Origin: WJMT01 sp964624145 | Lineage (GTDB): Bacteria; Acidobacteriota; Aminicenantia; Aminicenantales; Aminicenantaceae | Direction: 5' to 3' | Assembly: GCA_964624145.1 (NCBI GenBank) | Contig: CAZUXT010000010.1 | Span: 1-64,000, forward strand | Length of the DNA stretch: 64,000 nt | Shown: positions 43,353 through 51,046 of the stretch, one piece after another | Layout of the letters: each line of letters opens with the position of its first letter | Position numbering within the stretch: the stretch's first letter is position 1 | The notes under the pieces: model-generated | What the model was told of the DNA's origin: nothing | Database searches by the model: none | The model's input: the letters and a program-made list of their open reading frames with translations, nothing else | Translations under genes and position numbers: made by a program

Positions 43353-43646
43353 TTAAGCCATAACCGTAACTTCATACAATTCCCGAACAGGAGCCTGTAT
43401 GAACAAGGTCACGAATTTCGCTAATTGTTCCTGATAATAACGGCTTTCCTCATTGGCAAGAGCGTCTTCTTTACTTTCCCATAGAGTGATGGCTATTCCT
43501 TTTCCCGTGTCATGATCCACAAGCACATAGGATCCTCTGTATCCTCTTTGGGCTTTGGCAGCGGGCAAAACACTTGCATTATATATTTCAGTGAACTCCT
43601 CTATATTTTCTTTCTTGATTTGTGCTGAGGTCAAACGCGCATACAT
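43353..43646 (-). CDS. Antibiotic biosynthesis monooxygenase-domain protein
   Basis: A 97-residue dimeric alpha+beta barrel protein. The pattern ARLTSAQIKKENIEEFTEIY, GYRGSYVLVDHDTGKGIAIT and LWESKEDALANEES is typical of ABM domains. Members oxidise small aromatics or are heme-degrading or stress proteins; the substrate is not predictable here. An AAGGAGG ribosome site precedes the ATG. It is transcribed alone, divergent from sigma factor 2. Confidence 0.85.
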   Translation of the reverse strand: MYARLTSAQIKKENIEEFTEIYNASVLPAAKAQRGYRGSYVLVDHDTGKGIAITLWESKEDALANEESRYYQEQLAKFVTLFIQAPVRELYEVTVMA

Positions 43647-43760
43647 TAAATTGCCCTCCTTTTTAACTCATTTTCCCTTTATTTGTTCATCAGTAAAATA
43701 ACAGCAAAAAAAAATTATATCAAGAGTTATTTCTTTGCTTTCCGTGAAAAAGAACTAAAA

Positions 43761-43790
43761 TTGACCTGTAATGACGACATTTTTTATGAA
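43761..43790 (+). promoter_or_regulatory. Probable promoter of the second sigma-factor operon
   Basis: TTGACC (43761-43766), an 18-base spacer and TATGAA (43785-43790), the latter lying inside a dispersed repeat copy. The -35 and spacer match those of the paired promoters at 53692 and 56650. The start of transcription would be about 33 bases before the ATG. Confidence 0.4.
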
Positions 43791-43803
43791 TAATCAAGTT
43801 AAC
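43779..43803 (+). repeat. Short dispersed repeat, copy 9
   Basis: CATTTTTTATGAATAATCAA then GTTAA. It matches copies 2 and 4 over the ATTTTTTATGAATAA part and lies in the promoter region of the sigma gene at 43830. Confidence 0.5.
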
Positions 43804-43829
43804 ATATTTGAAGAAACAGGAGTATATTA

Positions 43830-44402
43830 ATGAGGATGAGGGATGAAGCTGAACTTGTGGAAAGGGTTTTAAGAGGTGATGAATCTTCCTTTGAAACCCT
43901 GCTTCATCCATACAGAAAAGGAATACTGAACATGGCTTATCAAATCACGTTAAATGCAGAAGACGCCAAAGATATTTCTCAAGAAGCTGTGGTGAAAGCC
44001 TACAAATACTTGAAAAAATTCCAAAAAACAAAAAACTTTAAAAACTGGATATATAAAATCACGGCCAATGCCGCTTATGACTTCCTGAGAAAACAGAGAA
44101 GCGACCGAAATCTCATCAATGAAAAAGAGCGCATGGGGCTGGAATCAAAAAGTTCACCTGAAGAGTATTATCATAACAGGGAAATAAAAGAAAAAATCGA
44201 ATTCTGCCTTCACGGTCTCTCTCCAAAGGAAAAAATAGTCTACATGTTGAGAGATATCAAAGAATTCTCCATAAAAGAAGCGTCACAGACTCTGAATATC
44301 TCCTCTCAAAGTGTTCGAACCCACTTGTCACGGGCAAGAAGAAAAATCCGCAGCCAATTCGAAATATTAAATCAAAAAACCGGAGGAGCCAATGAACTGT
44401 AA
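43830..44402 (+). CDS. ECF-type RNA polymerase sigma factor (2)
   Basis: A 190-residue sigma-70 family factor. Region 2 reads FETLLHPYRKGILNMAYQIT, then DAKDISQEAVVKAYKYL. Region 4 reads SPKEKIVYMLRDIKEFSIKE, then LNISSQSVRTHLSRARRKI. An AGGAG ribosome site lies nine bases before the ATG. It overlaps a zinc-finger anti-sigma gene by 11 bases, and a secretin-domain gene overlaps that one. Confidence 0.93.
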   Translation: MRMRDEAELVERVLRGDESSFETLLHPYRKGILNMAYQITLNAEDAKDISQEAVVKAYKYLKKFQKTKNFKNWIYKITANAAYDFLRKQRSDRNLINEKERMGLESKSSPEEYYHNREIKEKIEFCLHGLSPKEKIVYMLRDIKEFSIKEASQTLNISSQSVRTHLSRARRKIRSQFEILNQKTGGANEL

Positions 44403-44886
44403 AAAAACCCGGCGTCTGCTTCCTCTTTTCGCCGGAGAGGACCTCCCTGTAAATAAAGCCTCCAGAGTCAAAGCACACCTCAACGAATGCCCTTTATGCA
44501 GGAAAGAATATGAACATTACAGGTATTTGCTGAACAAAACAAGAAATTGGATCCGGTCTGAAACCACAGAATGGGGGGATAAAGAATGGCAGAGTGCTGT
44601 GAAAAAAGCTGTGAAAAGTAAATCTTTTAAAAACAGAATATTTATTCCTCTGTCCTTTAAACCGGCCTGGGCCGTGAGTGTCATGCTGATCATAGTGATC
44701 GCTTTCTCAGTCTTTATCATGAATCCAACTTTCATTAAAAAAGAAAGCCAAGCTTCCCAGAGCCCGGCGTTACAGAGCAAGGAATCTCAAAAGGCAGTGG
44801 AACTTACCCTGGTTTCTCAGGAAACAGGGCATAAAATAAAATGGATTCTCAACAAAGAATTTAACCTGGAGGAGGAAATAAAATGA
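44392..44886 (+). CDS. Zinc-finger (zf-HC2) anti-sigma factor
   Basis: A 164-residue protein. The N-terminal zf-HC2 motif is clear (MNCKKTRRLLPLFAGED; HLNECPLCRKEY, the H-x3-C-x2-C zinc site). One membrane span lies at about 89-109 (AWAVSVMLIIVIAFSVFIM), followed by a short periplasmic part. It should hold sigma factor 2 at the membrane until a signal releases it. It overlaps both flanking genes. Confidence 0.9.
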   Translation: MNCKKTRRLLPLFAGEDLPVNKASRVKAHLNECPLCRKEYEHYRYLLNKTRNWIRSETTEWGDKEWQSAVKKAVKSKSFKNRIFIPLSFKPAWAVSVMLIIVIAFSVFIMNPTFIKKESQASQSPALQSKESQKAVELTLVSQETGHKIKWILNKEFNLEEEIK

Positions 44887-45632
44887 AAAAAACAGCTTTA
44901 GGACTTCTCATTGTCTTTTTATCAGCCCTAGTCGCTGGAAACCTGTATTCTTTTCAGCAGGATGAAAAAATACCGGAGCTTAAGAGAGAAACCGTTCATG
45001 TCAACTACATCAATGTACAAACAGCCTACGGGATACTTCTTCCGTTTAAAGGCCCTTACGGCAAAATTCAATTGCTGAGAGACAGAAACATGCTGATCAT
45101 AGAAGACCAGCCGGAATTTGTAAAAAAGATACTCTCTATTCTCGAGGAAATCGATGTCAAGCCGGTCGACATTCAGTTTACAGTCGACCTGGTCCTGGCT
45201 TCAAAAAGCAAAAACTCTTCTTTTGAGCCGGATAAAAATCTCCAATCTGATCCTCTGATAAAGGAATTGATGTCCATGCTCAACTACCAGGCCTTCAAGC
45301 GCATTGACACTTCCCTCATCAGGGTCCAGGACAACACAAGCTCCACTCAAAGAATCGGAGGCAGCGGAATCGGCCTGCAGATAGAGCTTCAACCCCGTCA
45401 CTATAAGGAAGAGAGTAAAAACCTGTTTCATGTTGAATTAAGATTGACACAGTATGAGACAACGGCTGAGATTGGAAATACGGACAAATCCTATTCCCTA
45501 AAAAATCCCGTTCGTCTTATTGACACATCGCTGAGTATTCAAAGCGGGGAAAGGTCTGTGGTAGGGGTTTCCAAGCTCAACGGCGGGGACCTGGGCCTCA
45601 TTCTCATCATAGAGGGGAAAATAATAAAATAA
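44883..45632 (+). CDS. Exported protein with secretin N1-like domain
   Basis: A 249-residue protein with a signal peptide (about 1-22). Residues about 30-95 (VHVNYINVQTAYGILLPFKG; MLIIEDQPEFVKKILSILEEID) match the repeat fold of secretin N-domains. The rest (about 96-249) is beta-rich and ends GERSVVGVSKLNGGDLGLIL, which also resembles secretin periplasmic parts. It lacks the full outer-membrane barrel. Its ATGA overlap with the anti-sigma gene makes it the likely effector or sensor of this sigma module. Confidence 0.75.
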   Translation: MKKTALGLLIVFLSALVAGNLYSFQQDEKIPELKRETVHVNYINVQTAYGILLPFKGPYGKIQLLRDRNMLIIEDQPEFVKKILSILEEIDVKPVDIQFTVDLVLASKSKNSSFEPDKNLQSDPLIKELMSMLNYQAFKRIDTSLIRVQDNTSSTQRIGGSGIGLQIELQPRHYKEESKNLFHVELRLTQYETTAEIGNTDKSYSLKNPVRLIDTSLSIQSGERSVVGVSKLNGGDLGLILIIEGKIIK

Positions 45633-45725
45633 ATCCCAGTTTATCAATCGCATACGGAAAAATCGTTATTTAGAGGGAATTGGCCTGTTGGCAGTTTAAA
45701 AATTTTCATCACATTCTAAAAACTC

Positions 45726-45754
45726 TTGACATTTATTTATAATTAATATAAATT
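45726..45754 (+). promoter_or_regulatory. Promoter of the peroxiredoxin gene
   Basis: A perfect -35 TTGACA (45726-45731) with a 17-base spacer to TAAATT (45749-45754); TATAAA at 45747 is an alternative -10. The region overlaps two PerR-like boxes. A strong AGGAGG ribosome site lies at 45787-45792. Confidence 0.5.
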
Positions 45755-45768
45755 TATAATTATTCTAA
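45737..45768 (+). promoter_or_regulatory. Two tandem PerR-like operator boxes
   Basis: TTATAATTAATATAA (45737-45751) and TTATAATTATTCTAA (45754-45768) each match the PerR consensus TTATAATNATTATAA in 13 of 14 defined bases. They are spaced 17 bases apart. They cover the -10 region of a peroxiredoxin promoter, as expected for peroxide-sensing repression. Confidence 0.55.
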
Positions 45769-45796
45769 ATATAATCGAAATTACCAGGAGGTAAAA

Positions 45797-46453
45797 ATGG
45801 AGCATTTAAATGAAACAAAAGGCATACCTTTAATTGGGGAAAAATTTCCGGAAATGATAGTTCCTACAACTCACGGCAGGAAAACTCTTCCCGGCGACTA
45901 TGCGGGAAAATGGCTTGTGCTTTTCAGCCACCCTGCAGACTTCACGCCTGTGTGTACCACCGAGTTTGTGGCCTTTTCTAAAAGATATGAGAAATTTCAG
46001 AAACTCAATACAGATCTTATCGGCCTTTCCATAGACCAGGTCTTCAGCCATATCAAATGGGTCGAATGGATTGAAAATGAACTCAAGGTTCCCATTCCCT
46101 TTCCTATAATCGCAGATGACCAGGGGAAAATCGCAACGAAACTGGGTATGGTTCATCCTGGCAAGGGGAATAACACTGTCAGAGCTGTGTTCATCATCGA
46201 TGACAAAGGAATAATCAGACTGATTCTCTACTATCCTCAGGAAGTCGGCAGAAATATGGATGAGATTCTGCGTGTTGTTGAGGCTCTGCAGATGGCTGAC
46301 AAGAACAAAGTGGCGATCCCTGCTAACTGGCCCAATAACGAGCTGATCAAAGACCGTGTCATCATCCCCCCTCCGTCTGATGTGGCCGCATGCAAAGATA
46401 GAAAAAAGAAGTACGACTGCTATGATTGGTGGTTCTGCCATAAGAAGATTTAG
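45797..46453 (+). CDS. Peroxiredoxin (Prx6/archaeal-type)
   Basis: A 218-residue thiol peroxidase that reduces H2O2 and organic peroxides. The peroxidatic cysteine is C53 in HPADFTPVCTTEF. The C-terminal extension carries C199, C208 and C214 (KYDCYDWWFC), like archaeal Prx6 proteins that use a C-terminal resolving cysteine. No in-frame TGA suggests selenocysteine. The gene is monocistronic, sits behind PerR-like boxes and ends at a rho-independent terminator. Confidence 0.95.
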   Translation: MEHLNETKGIPLIGEKFPEMIVPTTHGRKTLPGDYAGKWLVLFSHPADFTPVCTTEFVAFSKRYEKFQKLNTDLIGLSIDQVFSHIKWVEWIENELKVPIPFPIIADDQGKIATKLGMVHPGKGNNTVRAVFIIDDKGIIRLILYYPQEVGRNMDEILRVVEALQMADKNKVAIPANWPNNELIKDRVIIPPPSDVAACKDRKKKYDCYDWWFCHKKI

Positions 46454-46486
46454 GGAATCTCCCTTAACTAATAACACAATCATTTA

Positions 46487-46519
46487 AAAAAGGGCCCTCC
46501 AAGAGGGCTCTTTTTTTTT
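46487..46519 (+). terminator. Rho-independent terminator of the peroxiredoxin gene
   Basis: GGGCCCTC-CAA-GAGGGCTC (46492-46510) forms an 8-bp stem with one G-T pair. A run of nine T follows (46511-46519) and a run of A precedes it. Confidence 0.9.
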
Positions 46520-46575
46520 GCCTTACAGGCAAGCCGCTATGAAATTCAGATATGGCTTGTGCTCCCTTCAGATTT

Positions 46576-46605
46576 AACCTCGACTTGCTCATCATCCAGG
46601 TTCAT
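46576..46605 (+). repeat. Short dispersed repeat, copy 10 (with AACCTCGACTTG extension)
   Basis: AACCTCGACTTG is followed by CTCATCATCCAGGTTCAT. The first 27 bases align with the copy at 9291-9317. It lies between the peroxiredoxin terminator and lemA. Confidence 0.5.
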
Positions 46606-46642
46606 AGTAAAATAAGTCCAATTCAAAAAAAGGAGAAAAGAC

Positions 46643-47197
46643 ATGGCTGCTTTATGGATCTTGCTTATCATCATAGCTGTCTTTATCTTTGCCGCCGTAG
46701 CAATATACAATGGGCTTATCACGTTGAGAAACCGGGCCAAAAACGCATGGGCCCAGGTGGATGTCCAGCTCCGGAGAAGATATGACCTTATTCCCAATCT
46801 GGTGGAGACGGTCAAAGGCTATGCCCAGCACGAAAAGGGAGTCTTCCAGAAAGTCACAGAAGCCCGGTCTCAGGCCATTAATGCAGGGTCTGTTGGGGAA
46901 CAGGGAAAGGCAGAAAACATGCTGACCGGAGCCCTTAAGTCTCTGTTTGCGGTCGTAGAAAACTACCCTGAACTCAAAGCCAATCAGAATTTCTTGATGC
47001 TTCAAGAAGAGCTGGCCGGGACCGAAGGAAAAATCTCTTATGCCCGGCAGTTTTACAATGATACTGTCATGAAGTTCAACACCAAACAGCAGGTATTCCC
47101 CTCAAATATCATTGCCAATATGTTTAGCTTCAAGGAGAAGGACTACTTTGAGATCGAAGAGCTGGCTGCCAGGGAACCCGTTAAGGTGAAGTTCTAA
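46643..47197 (+). CDS. lemA: LemA family membrane protein
   Basis: A 184-residue protein with one N-terminal span (about 3-24) and a long helical domain. VDVQLRRRYDLIPNLVETVKGYAQHEK (shown from residue 35; key residues RR, DLIPNLVE) and the final YFEIEELAAREPVKVKF are the family signatures. An AAAAGGAG ribosome site precedes the ATG. It precedes an HtpX-type protease gene, a very common pairing in envelope-stress operons. Confidence 0.95.
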   Translation: MAALWILLIIIAVFIFAAVAIYNGLITLRNRAKNAWAQVDVQLRRRYDLIPNLVETVKGYAQHEKGVFQKVTEARSQAINAGSVGEQGKAENMLTGALKSLFAVVENYPELKANQNFLMLQEELAGTEGKISYARQFYNDTVMKFNTKQQVFPSNIIANMFSFKEKDYFEIEELAAREPVKVKF

Positions 47198-47261
47198 ACC
47201 AGGGATACGGAGACAGTGTTTCTGTAAGTGTACTCTGTCCCATATCAAGACAGGAATCCAG

Positions 47262-48155
47262 ATGTACGAACAGATCACCCGCAACCGATGGCGGTCCTTT
47301 TTCCTGATACTTTTTTTTCTGTGTCTGATCTTTGCACTAAGCTGGGCGTTCGGGGAACTGACCGGATGGGGTGCCGGAGGGTTGGTTTCCGCAGCCATTA
47401 TCGCTGTAGTCCTCACTTTTGGCAGCTACTATGCAAGCGATAAAATCGTGCTGGCCATCAGCCGGGCCCGGCCCGTGGAAAAAAAGGACTACCCTTACCT
47501 GTATAATGTTGTTGAGGGACTCTCCATAGCAGCCGGACTGCCCAAACCGCGCTGCTACATCATCAACGACACAGCTCCCAATGCATTTGCCTCCGGCCGT
47601 AATCCCAAAAATTCCGTGATCGTGGTCACAAAAGGACTTCTCGAAAAATTAAACCGTGCAGAGCTCGAAGGAGTGATCGCTCATGAGATGTCCCATATAA
47701 AAAATTACGATGTGCTGGTTCAGACTCTGGCTGTGGTCATGGTGGGAGTCGTGGCTCTTTTGAGCGACTGGACCCTCAGAACCTTTATATGGGGAAAAGG
47801 AAGGCGGCGTTCAGGAGATAAAGGAGGAGGAAATGCGGCCGTCCTTTTGGTGGTCGTAGCGCTGGTTTTAGCCATTCTGTCTCCTCTGATAGCTCAACTC
47901 CTGAAACTGGCCATTTCCAGAAAAAGGGAATTTCTGGCTGATGCCAACGGAGCCCTGCTCACGAGGTATCCTCCCGGACTCGCCTCTGCCCTTAAAAAGC
48001 TATCCGAAGATAAAGAGCCCTTGGAGGCTGCCAATAAGGCGACGGCTCACATGTATATCGTGAATCCTCTTAAGGATATCAAAGGAAGAGTCAATAAGCT
48101 TTTCAGCACCCACCCCCCTATAGAAGAACGCATCGCCGCCCTAGAAAAAATGTAA
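47262..48155 (+). CDS. htpX: HtpX-type M48 membrane zinc metalloprotease
   Basis: A 297-residue membrane protease for misfolded inner-membrane proteins. Two spans near the N-terminus (about 12-30 and 36-57) and one or two near 155-170 and 197-215 surround the zinc site H141-E-M-S-H145, with the third ligand in REFLADANGALLTRYP. STHPPIEERI near the end is family-typical. It follows lemA after 65 bases. Its 3' end abuts a hairpin that serves the convergent gene. Confidence 0.94.
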   Translation: MYEQITRNRWRSFFLILFFLCLIFALSWAFGELTGWGAGGLVSAAIIAVVLTFGSYYASDKIVLAISRARPVEKKDYPYLYNVVEGLSIAAGLPKPRCYIINDTAPNAFASGRNPKNSVIVVTKGLLEKLNRAELEGVIAHEMSHIKNYDVLVQTLAVVMVGVVALLSDWTLRTFIWGKGRRRSGDKGGGNAAVLLVVVALVLAILSPLIAQLLKLAISRKREFLADANGALLTRYPPGLASALKKLSEDKEPLEAANKATAHMYIVNPLKDIKGRVNKLFSTHPPIEERIAALEKM

Positions 48156-48180
48156 ATTCGGATTTTGAGCAAATAAAAAC

Positions 48181-48211
48181 CAACAGGGATCGTGGGATTC
48201 GATCCCTGTTG
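48181..48211 (-). terminator. Strong terminator hairpin
   Basis: CAACAGGGATCG, a 7-base loop and CGATCCCTGTTG form a perfect 12-bp stem. On the minus strand it is followed by GTTTTTATTT, so it should end transcription of the gene at 48232. On the plus strand there is no T run after the stem, so its effect on htpX is less certain. Confidence 0.85.
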
Positions 48212-48231
48212 ATAGAAAAAAAAGAGGTCCT

Positions 48232-49155
48232 TTACTTAATAGCTTTAAGGACATCCTTTTCCAGAACAGCGAGTTTCAATTCAGCTTGGGCAGCATCCAG
48301 GCCATACTGCAGCACCTTGACTTCTAATGAAGATATTTTTCCCTGTGTCTCCAAATCTTTTAGCCTTACTAACTGCTGTTTTAAAGTATCGACCCTTGTT
48401 TGAGCCAGGTGCAGATTTCTTTCAGCAGCAATAAGCCTCCCCTTGATCTCAATTTCCTGGGCTGTTACTTCCCCTGAGAGAAAGCTTTTTCTCAGATCAA
48501 GGCGTTCTTGAATCTTCTTGATCATCATATCTTGGCCAGCAATGTCTGCTTGAATCAGGTCTAGCCCTTGCTTGGAAACCAGATTCTCTTTGGTCAACTG
48601 CTGGATCCGTGTCCTATGACTCCTGAGCTGTTCTAAATTCAGTTCAACTTCCTTCTTCTCAATCTTTAAACGTTCACTCACAAAATCCCGGCCCCGCACT
48701 TTCGGAGCGTAGAGTTCATTTCGGGGAACTTCCCCTGTTATTTTTACTTCATCCAGATTCAACTGCGATCTCTTCAAGTCCAGATCAGCTCTTTCAGCCG
48801 CAAGTTTCATTATCAGATATTCATCCTCCCGGATCAATCCACTGGAAACTCTTAATTCTGCCTTTGATTCCACTGCTTTAACAGACTCAAGGTGAGCCTT
48901 CCCCAGTTTGACCTCCGTTTCAGCCCGGGCTAGCTCTATCTTCTTTCGCCAGGAATCTCTGATATAATCCGCTGCTTTGGTGACAGCCACACCGGTTACC
49001 AGAAGGCCTAAAACCAAACTCAGAGCCACTCCCATCCGGGGAACAGCGACTTTCCCGGAACTGGTTTTCAAACTATTGGCCCTTCGGTATTCTGAGGACA
49101 ACTGCCATTCCAGTCTTTCCAGAAACTGATTGTCAGGTTCATACATTTCATTCAT
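48232..49155 (-). CDS. Membrane-anchored long coiled-coil protein, partner of sigma factor 3
   Basis: About 307 residues. A short cytoplasmic N-terminus is followed by one membrane span (about 42-62, VALSLVLGLLVTGVAV) and a long periplasmic helical region rich in Lys, Glu, Leu and Arg (about 65-300) that should form coiled coils. This recalls membrane-fusion or TolC-adaptor hairpins. I chose ATG 49155 because GGAGG lies five bases upstream, inside the sigma gene; the two genes overlap by eight bases. It takes the place of the anti-sigma factor, but I see no zinc motif. Confidence 0.75.
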   Translation of the reverse strand: MNEMYEPDNQFLERLEWQLSSEYRRANSLKTSSGKVAVPRMGVALSLVLGLLVTGVAVTKAADYIRDSWRKKIELARAETEVKLGKAHLESVKAVESKAELRVSSGLIREDEYLIMKLAAERADLDLKRSQLNLDEVKITGEVPRNELYAPKVRGRDFVSERLKIEKKEVELNLEQLRSHRTRIQQLTKENLVSKQGLDLIQADIAGQDMMIKKIQERLDLRKSFLSGEVTAQEIEIKGRLIAAERNLHLAQTRVDTLKQQLVRLKDLETQGKISSLEVKVLQYGLDAAQAELKLAVLEKDVLKAIK

Positions 49156-49654
49156 TTTTTCCTCCATTTGTTTTTAAGTTAGGTAGCAGTGACTTCATAG
49201 ACCGGCGGGCCCGCCTCAATCGTCCTTCAACTGCTCTCTCCGAGACAGACATCTCGGTAGCTATCTCGCGAACACTCATCCCATCGTAATAAAAAGCCTC
49301 CAGAATTCTGGCTGTTTTCCGCCCAAGGGATGAGATGGTCAAAAATGTCTCCAGAGACTTCAGCTGCTTCTCTGAAGACTTCTTATCAGGGCTGGAAATA
49401 AGATGCAAACTGGCTTCATGGAGCTTTTTTTTCTGCCGTAAGTAATCCATTAATATATTTCGAGCCACCCGCTTTAACCAGGCCAATGGAGAGTCCGGCA
49501 CTGCTTTGCGGTTCCAGTGATCCAGGGCTCTTAAATAGGACTCCTGCACAATGTCTTCGCTTAACTCCCGGTTCCCTCCTGTACGCCTGGCTAAATATCC
49601 ATAGAGGGGATGGACTGTATCCTGGTATATCTTCATCCATTGTTGTTCTGTCAC
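49148..49654 (-). CDS. ECF-type RNA polymerase sigma factor (3)
   Basis: A 168-residue sigma factor starting at GTG 49654 behind an AAAGGAG site. Region 2 is seen in LSEDIVQESYLRALDHWNR, with PLAWLKRVARNILMDYLR. Region 4 is seen in DGMSVREIATEMSVSERAVEGRLRRA. It belongs to a branch different from sigma factors 1 and 2. The downstream coiled-coil gene overlaps its stop and probably acts as its membrane regulator or target. Confidence 0.93.
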   Translation of the reverse strand: MTEQQWMKIYQDTVHPLYGYLARRTGGNRELSEDIVQESYLRALDHWNRKAVPDSPLAWLKRVARNILMDYLRQKKKLHEASLHLISSPDKKSSEKQLKSLETFLTISSLGRKTARILEAFYYDGMSVREIATEMSVSERAVEGRLRRARRSMKSLLPNLKTNGGKNE

Positions 49655-49839
49655 TTTATCTGTCTCCTTTGACCTTTCATTCTACTCTTTTGACGTTTTA
49701 TTCAAATCAAATCCCACAAAAAATATTATTTCATCTGGACCAACAGGACATCCTGAATATAAATATTAAACGAATATCTTGACAAGCCTCATCCAAATAA
49801 GATTGATATAAGGTCAGTAAATCTTTTTATGTATAGGAA

Positions 49840-50589
49840 ATGGCCAAAAAGGTCGGCGACCGCTTGCTGGCCGTTGGGATCCCGGCAGAGGCAGGGATCA
49901 AGTGGGCCATGGACCCCCAATATCCGCGCCTGATGCCCAACTTTTCCCACGGAACAGCGGGCATTGCCTATTTTCTCGCATCGCTCTATCAAAAAACAAA
50001 CGAACAAAAATATCTGGATGGAGCTCTTTCAGGTGCCGAGTATCTGAAATCCATAGCAAGAACAGATGATGACACCTGTCTGATCTTTCATCATGAACCA
50101 GAAGGAGAAGACCTTTTTTACTTGGGATGGTGTCATGGCCCTGTGGGCACCGCACGAACGTTTTACAGACTGTTTCAGATCACAGAAGAAAAGGAATGGA
50201 TGGAATGGGCAGAGAAAGGAGCCCGCGGTATTCTTAAAAGCGGGATTCCCGAGCAAGAAACCCCGGGATTTTGGAACAACGTGGGAGTATGCTGTGGATC
50301 GGCCGGAGTGGCAGACTTTTTTCTCAGCCTCTTTCAAATCACAAAGAAAAAAAAATATCTGGAATTCGCCCATAAAATGACCGGACAAATATTAGATAAG
50401 GCTTCCCGGGATGATAAGGGGATGTGGTGGGTACAGGCCGAGCACAGGACCCGGCCTGATTTTCTCCAGGCTCAGACTAATCTGATGCAGGGAGCTGCAG
50501 GCATCGGGCTTTGGCTTCTCCGTTTGGAGGAATATAAAACAGGCCAAAACCCTCACATTGTCCTACCTGATAATCCTTTTCTAAAATAA
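49840..50589 (+). pseudogene. LanC-like protein lacking its N-terminal half
   Basis: A 249-residue remnant or short form of a lanthionine-synthetase-C-like protein, normally about 400 residues. LanC motifs are SHGTAGIAYFLASLY (36-50), LGWCHGPVGT (95-104) and VCCGSAGVADF (150-160). The first zinc Cys (C98) and second (C151) are kept, but the third ligand, usually His, is C152. A stop (TAG 49834) lies in frame just before the ATG, and AGGAAATG leaves no room for a ribosome site. No lanthipeptide precursor or dehydratase is near. It may be decaying or an odd stand-alone half. Confidence 0.6.
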
Positions 50590-50624
50590 CTCGAAAAGAA
50601 TTTTCTTCTTAATACAAGCAACCT

Positions 50625-50698
50625 TTTTACGTAATGAACGTATTAATATATAAGTAAGTTACGTAAAACTTAATCCAAAACTTGAATATATGGATTAA
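50625..50698 (+). promoter_or_regulatory. Two palindromic operators upstream of the padR gene
   Basis: TTTTACGTAA (50625-50634) is exactly inverted as TTACGTAAAA (50659-50668) with 24 bases between. Just downstream, TTAATCCA (50670-50677) is inverted as TGGATTAA (50691-50698). They precede the PadR-type regulator by 23 bases and are likely its autoregulatory sites. Confidence 0.55.
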
Positions 50699-50720
50699 AT
50701 TCAATTAAGGATAAAAAAGG

Positions 50721-51041
50721 ATGAAAGAGCTCACCATATTGGAACAAATGATACTGGCCGCCATCATAGCCCTCAAAGAAGAAGCTTACGGGGTTTCCAT
50801 CCGCAGAAGAGTCAAAAAAATGACCGGAAAGCGGTTGATGTACGGAACTCTTTACAATGCTTTGGACCAGCTTCTGCGCAAAGGCTATGTCACAAAAACA
50901 AAAGGAGACACATCATCCGGGAGAGGGGGGAGACCCCGGATTTATTATGCGTTAACTCCCGATGGGAGAAGTGCGCTTAAAACCTCTTATGACCTGCACC
51001 GCGCTATCTGGGAAAGCATCCCCGAATTTCTAGGAAACTAA
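50721..51041 (+). CDS. PadR-family transcriptional repressor
   Basis: A 106-residue winged-helix protein of the short PadR class. LTILEQMILAAIIALKEEAYGVSI, shown here by its ends LTILE and EEAYGVSI, with MYGTLYNALDQLLRKGYV and GGRPRIYYALTPDGRSAL, are the family signatures. It should bind the palindromes just upstream and repress itself and the permease gene that starts five bases downstream. The effector is unknown. Confidence 0.94.
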   Translation: MKELTILEQMILAAIIALKEEAYGVSIRRRVKKMTGKRLMYGTLYNALDQLLRKGYVTKTKGDTSSGRGGRPRIYYALTPDGRSALKTSYDLHRAIWESIPEFLGN

Positions 51042-51046
51042 GGATT

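Noticed and set aside
45797..46453. Selenocysteine in the peroxiredoxin
   Set aside because: The peroxidatic position is a TGT cysteine and no in-frame TGA is present.
49779..49808. TTGACA-18-TTGATA as the promoter of the LanC-like gene
   Set aside because: The -35 is perfect but no convincing -10 is found at 16-18 bases, so I do not call it.
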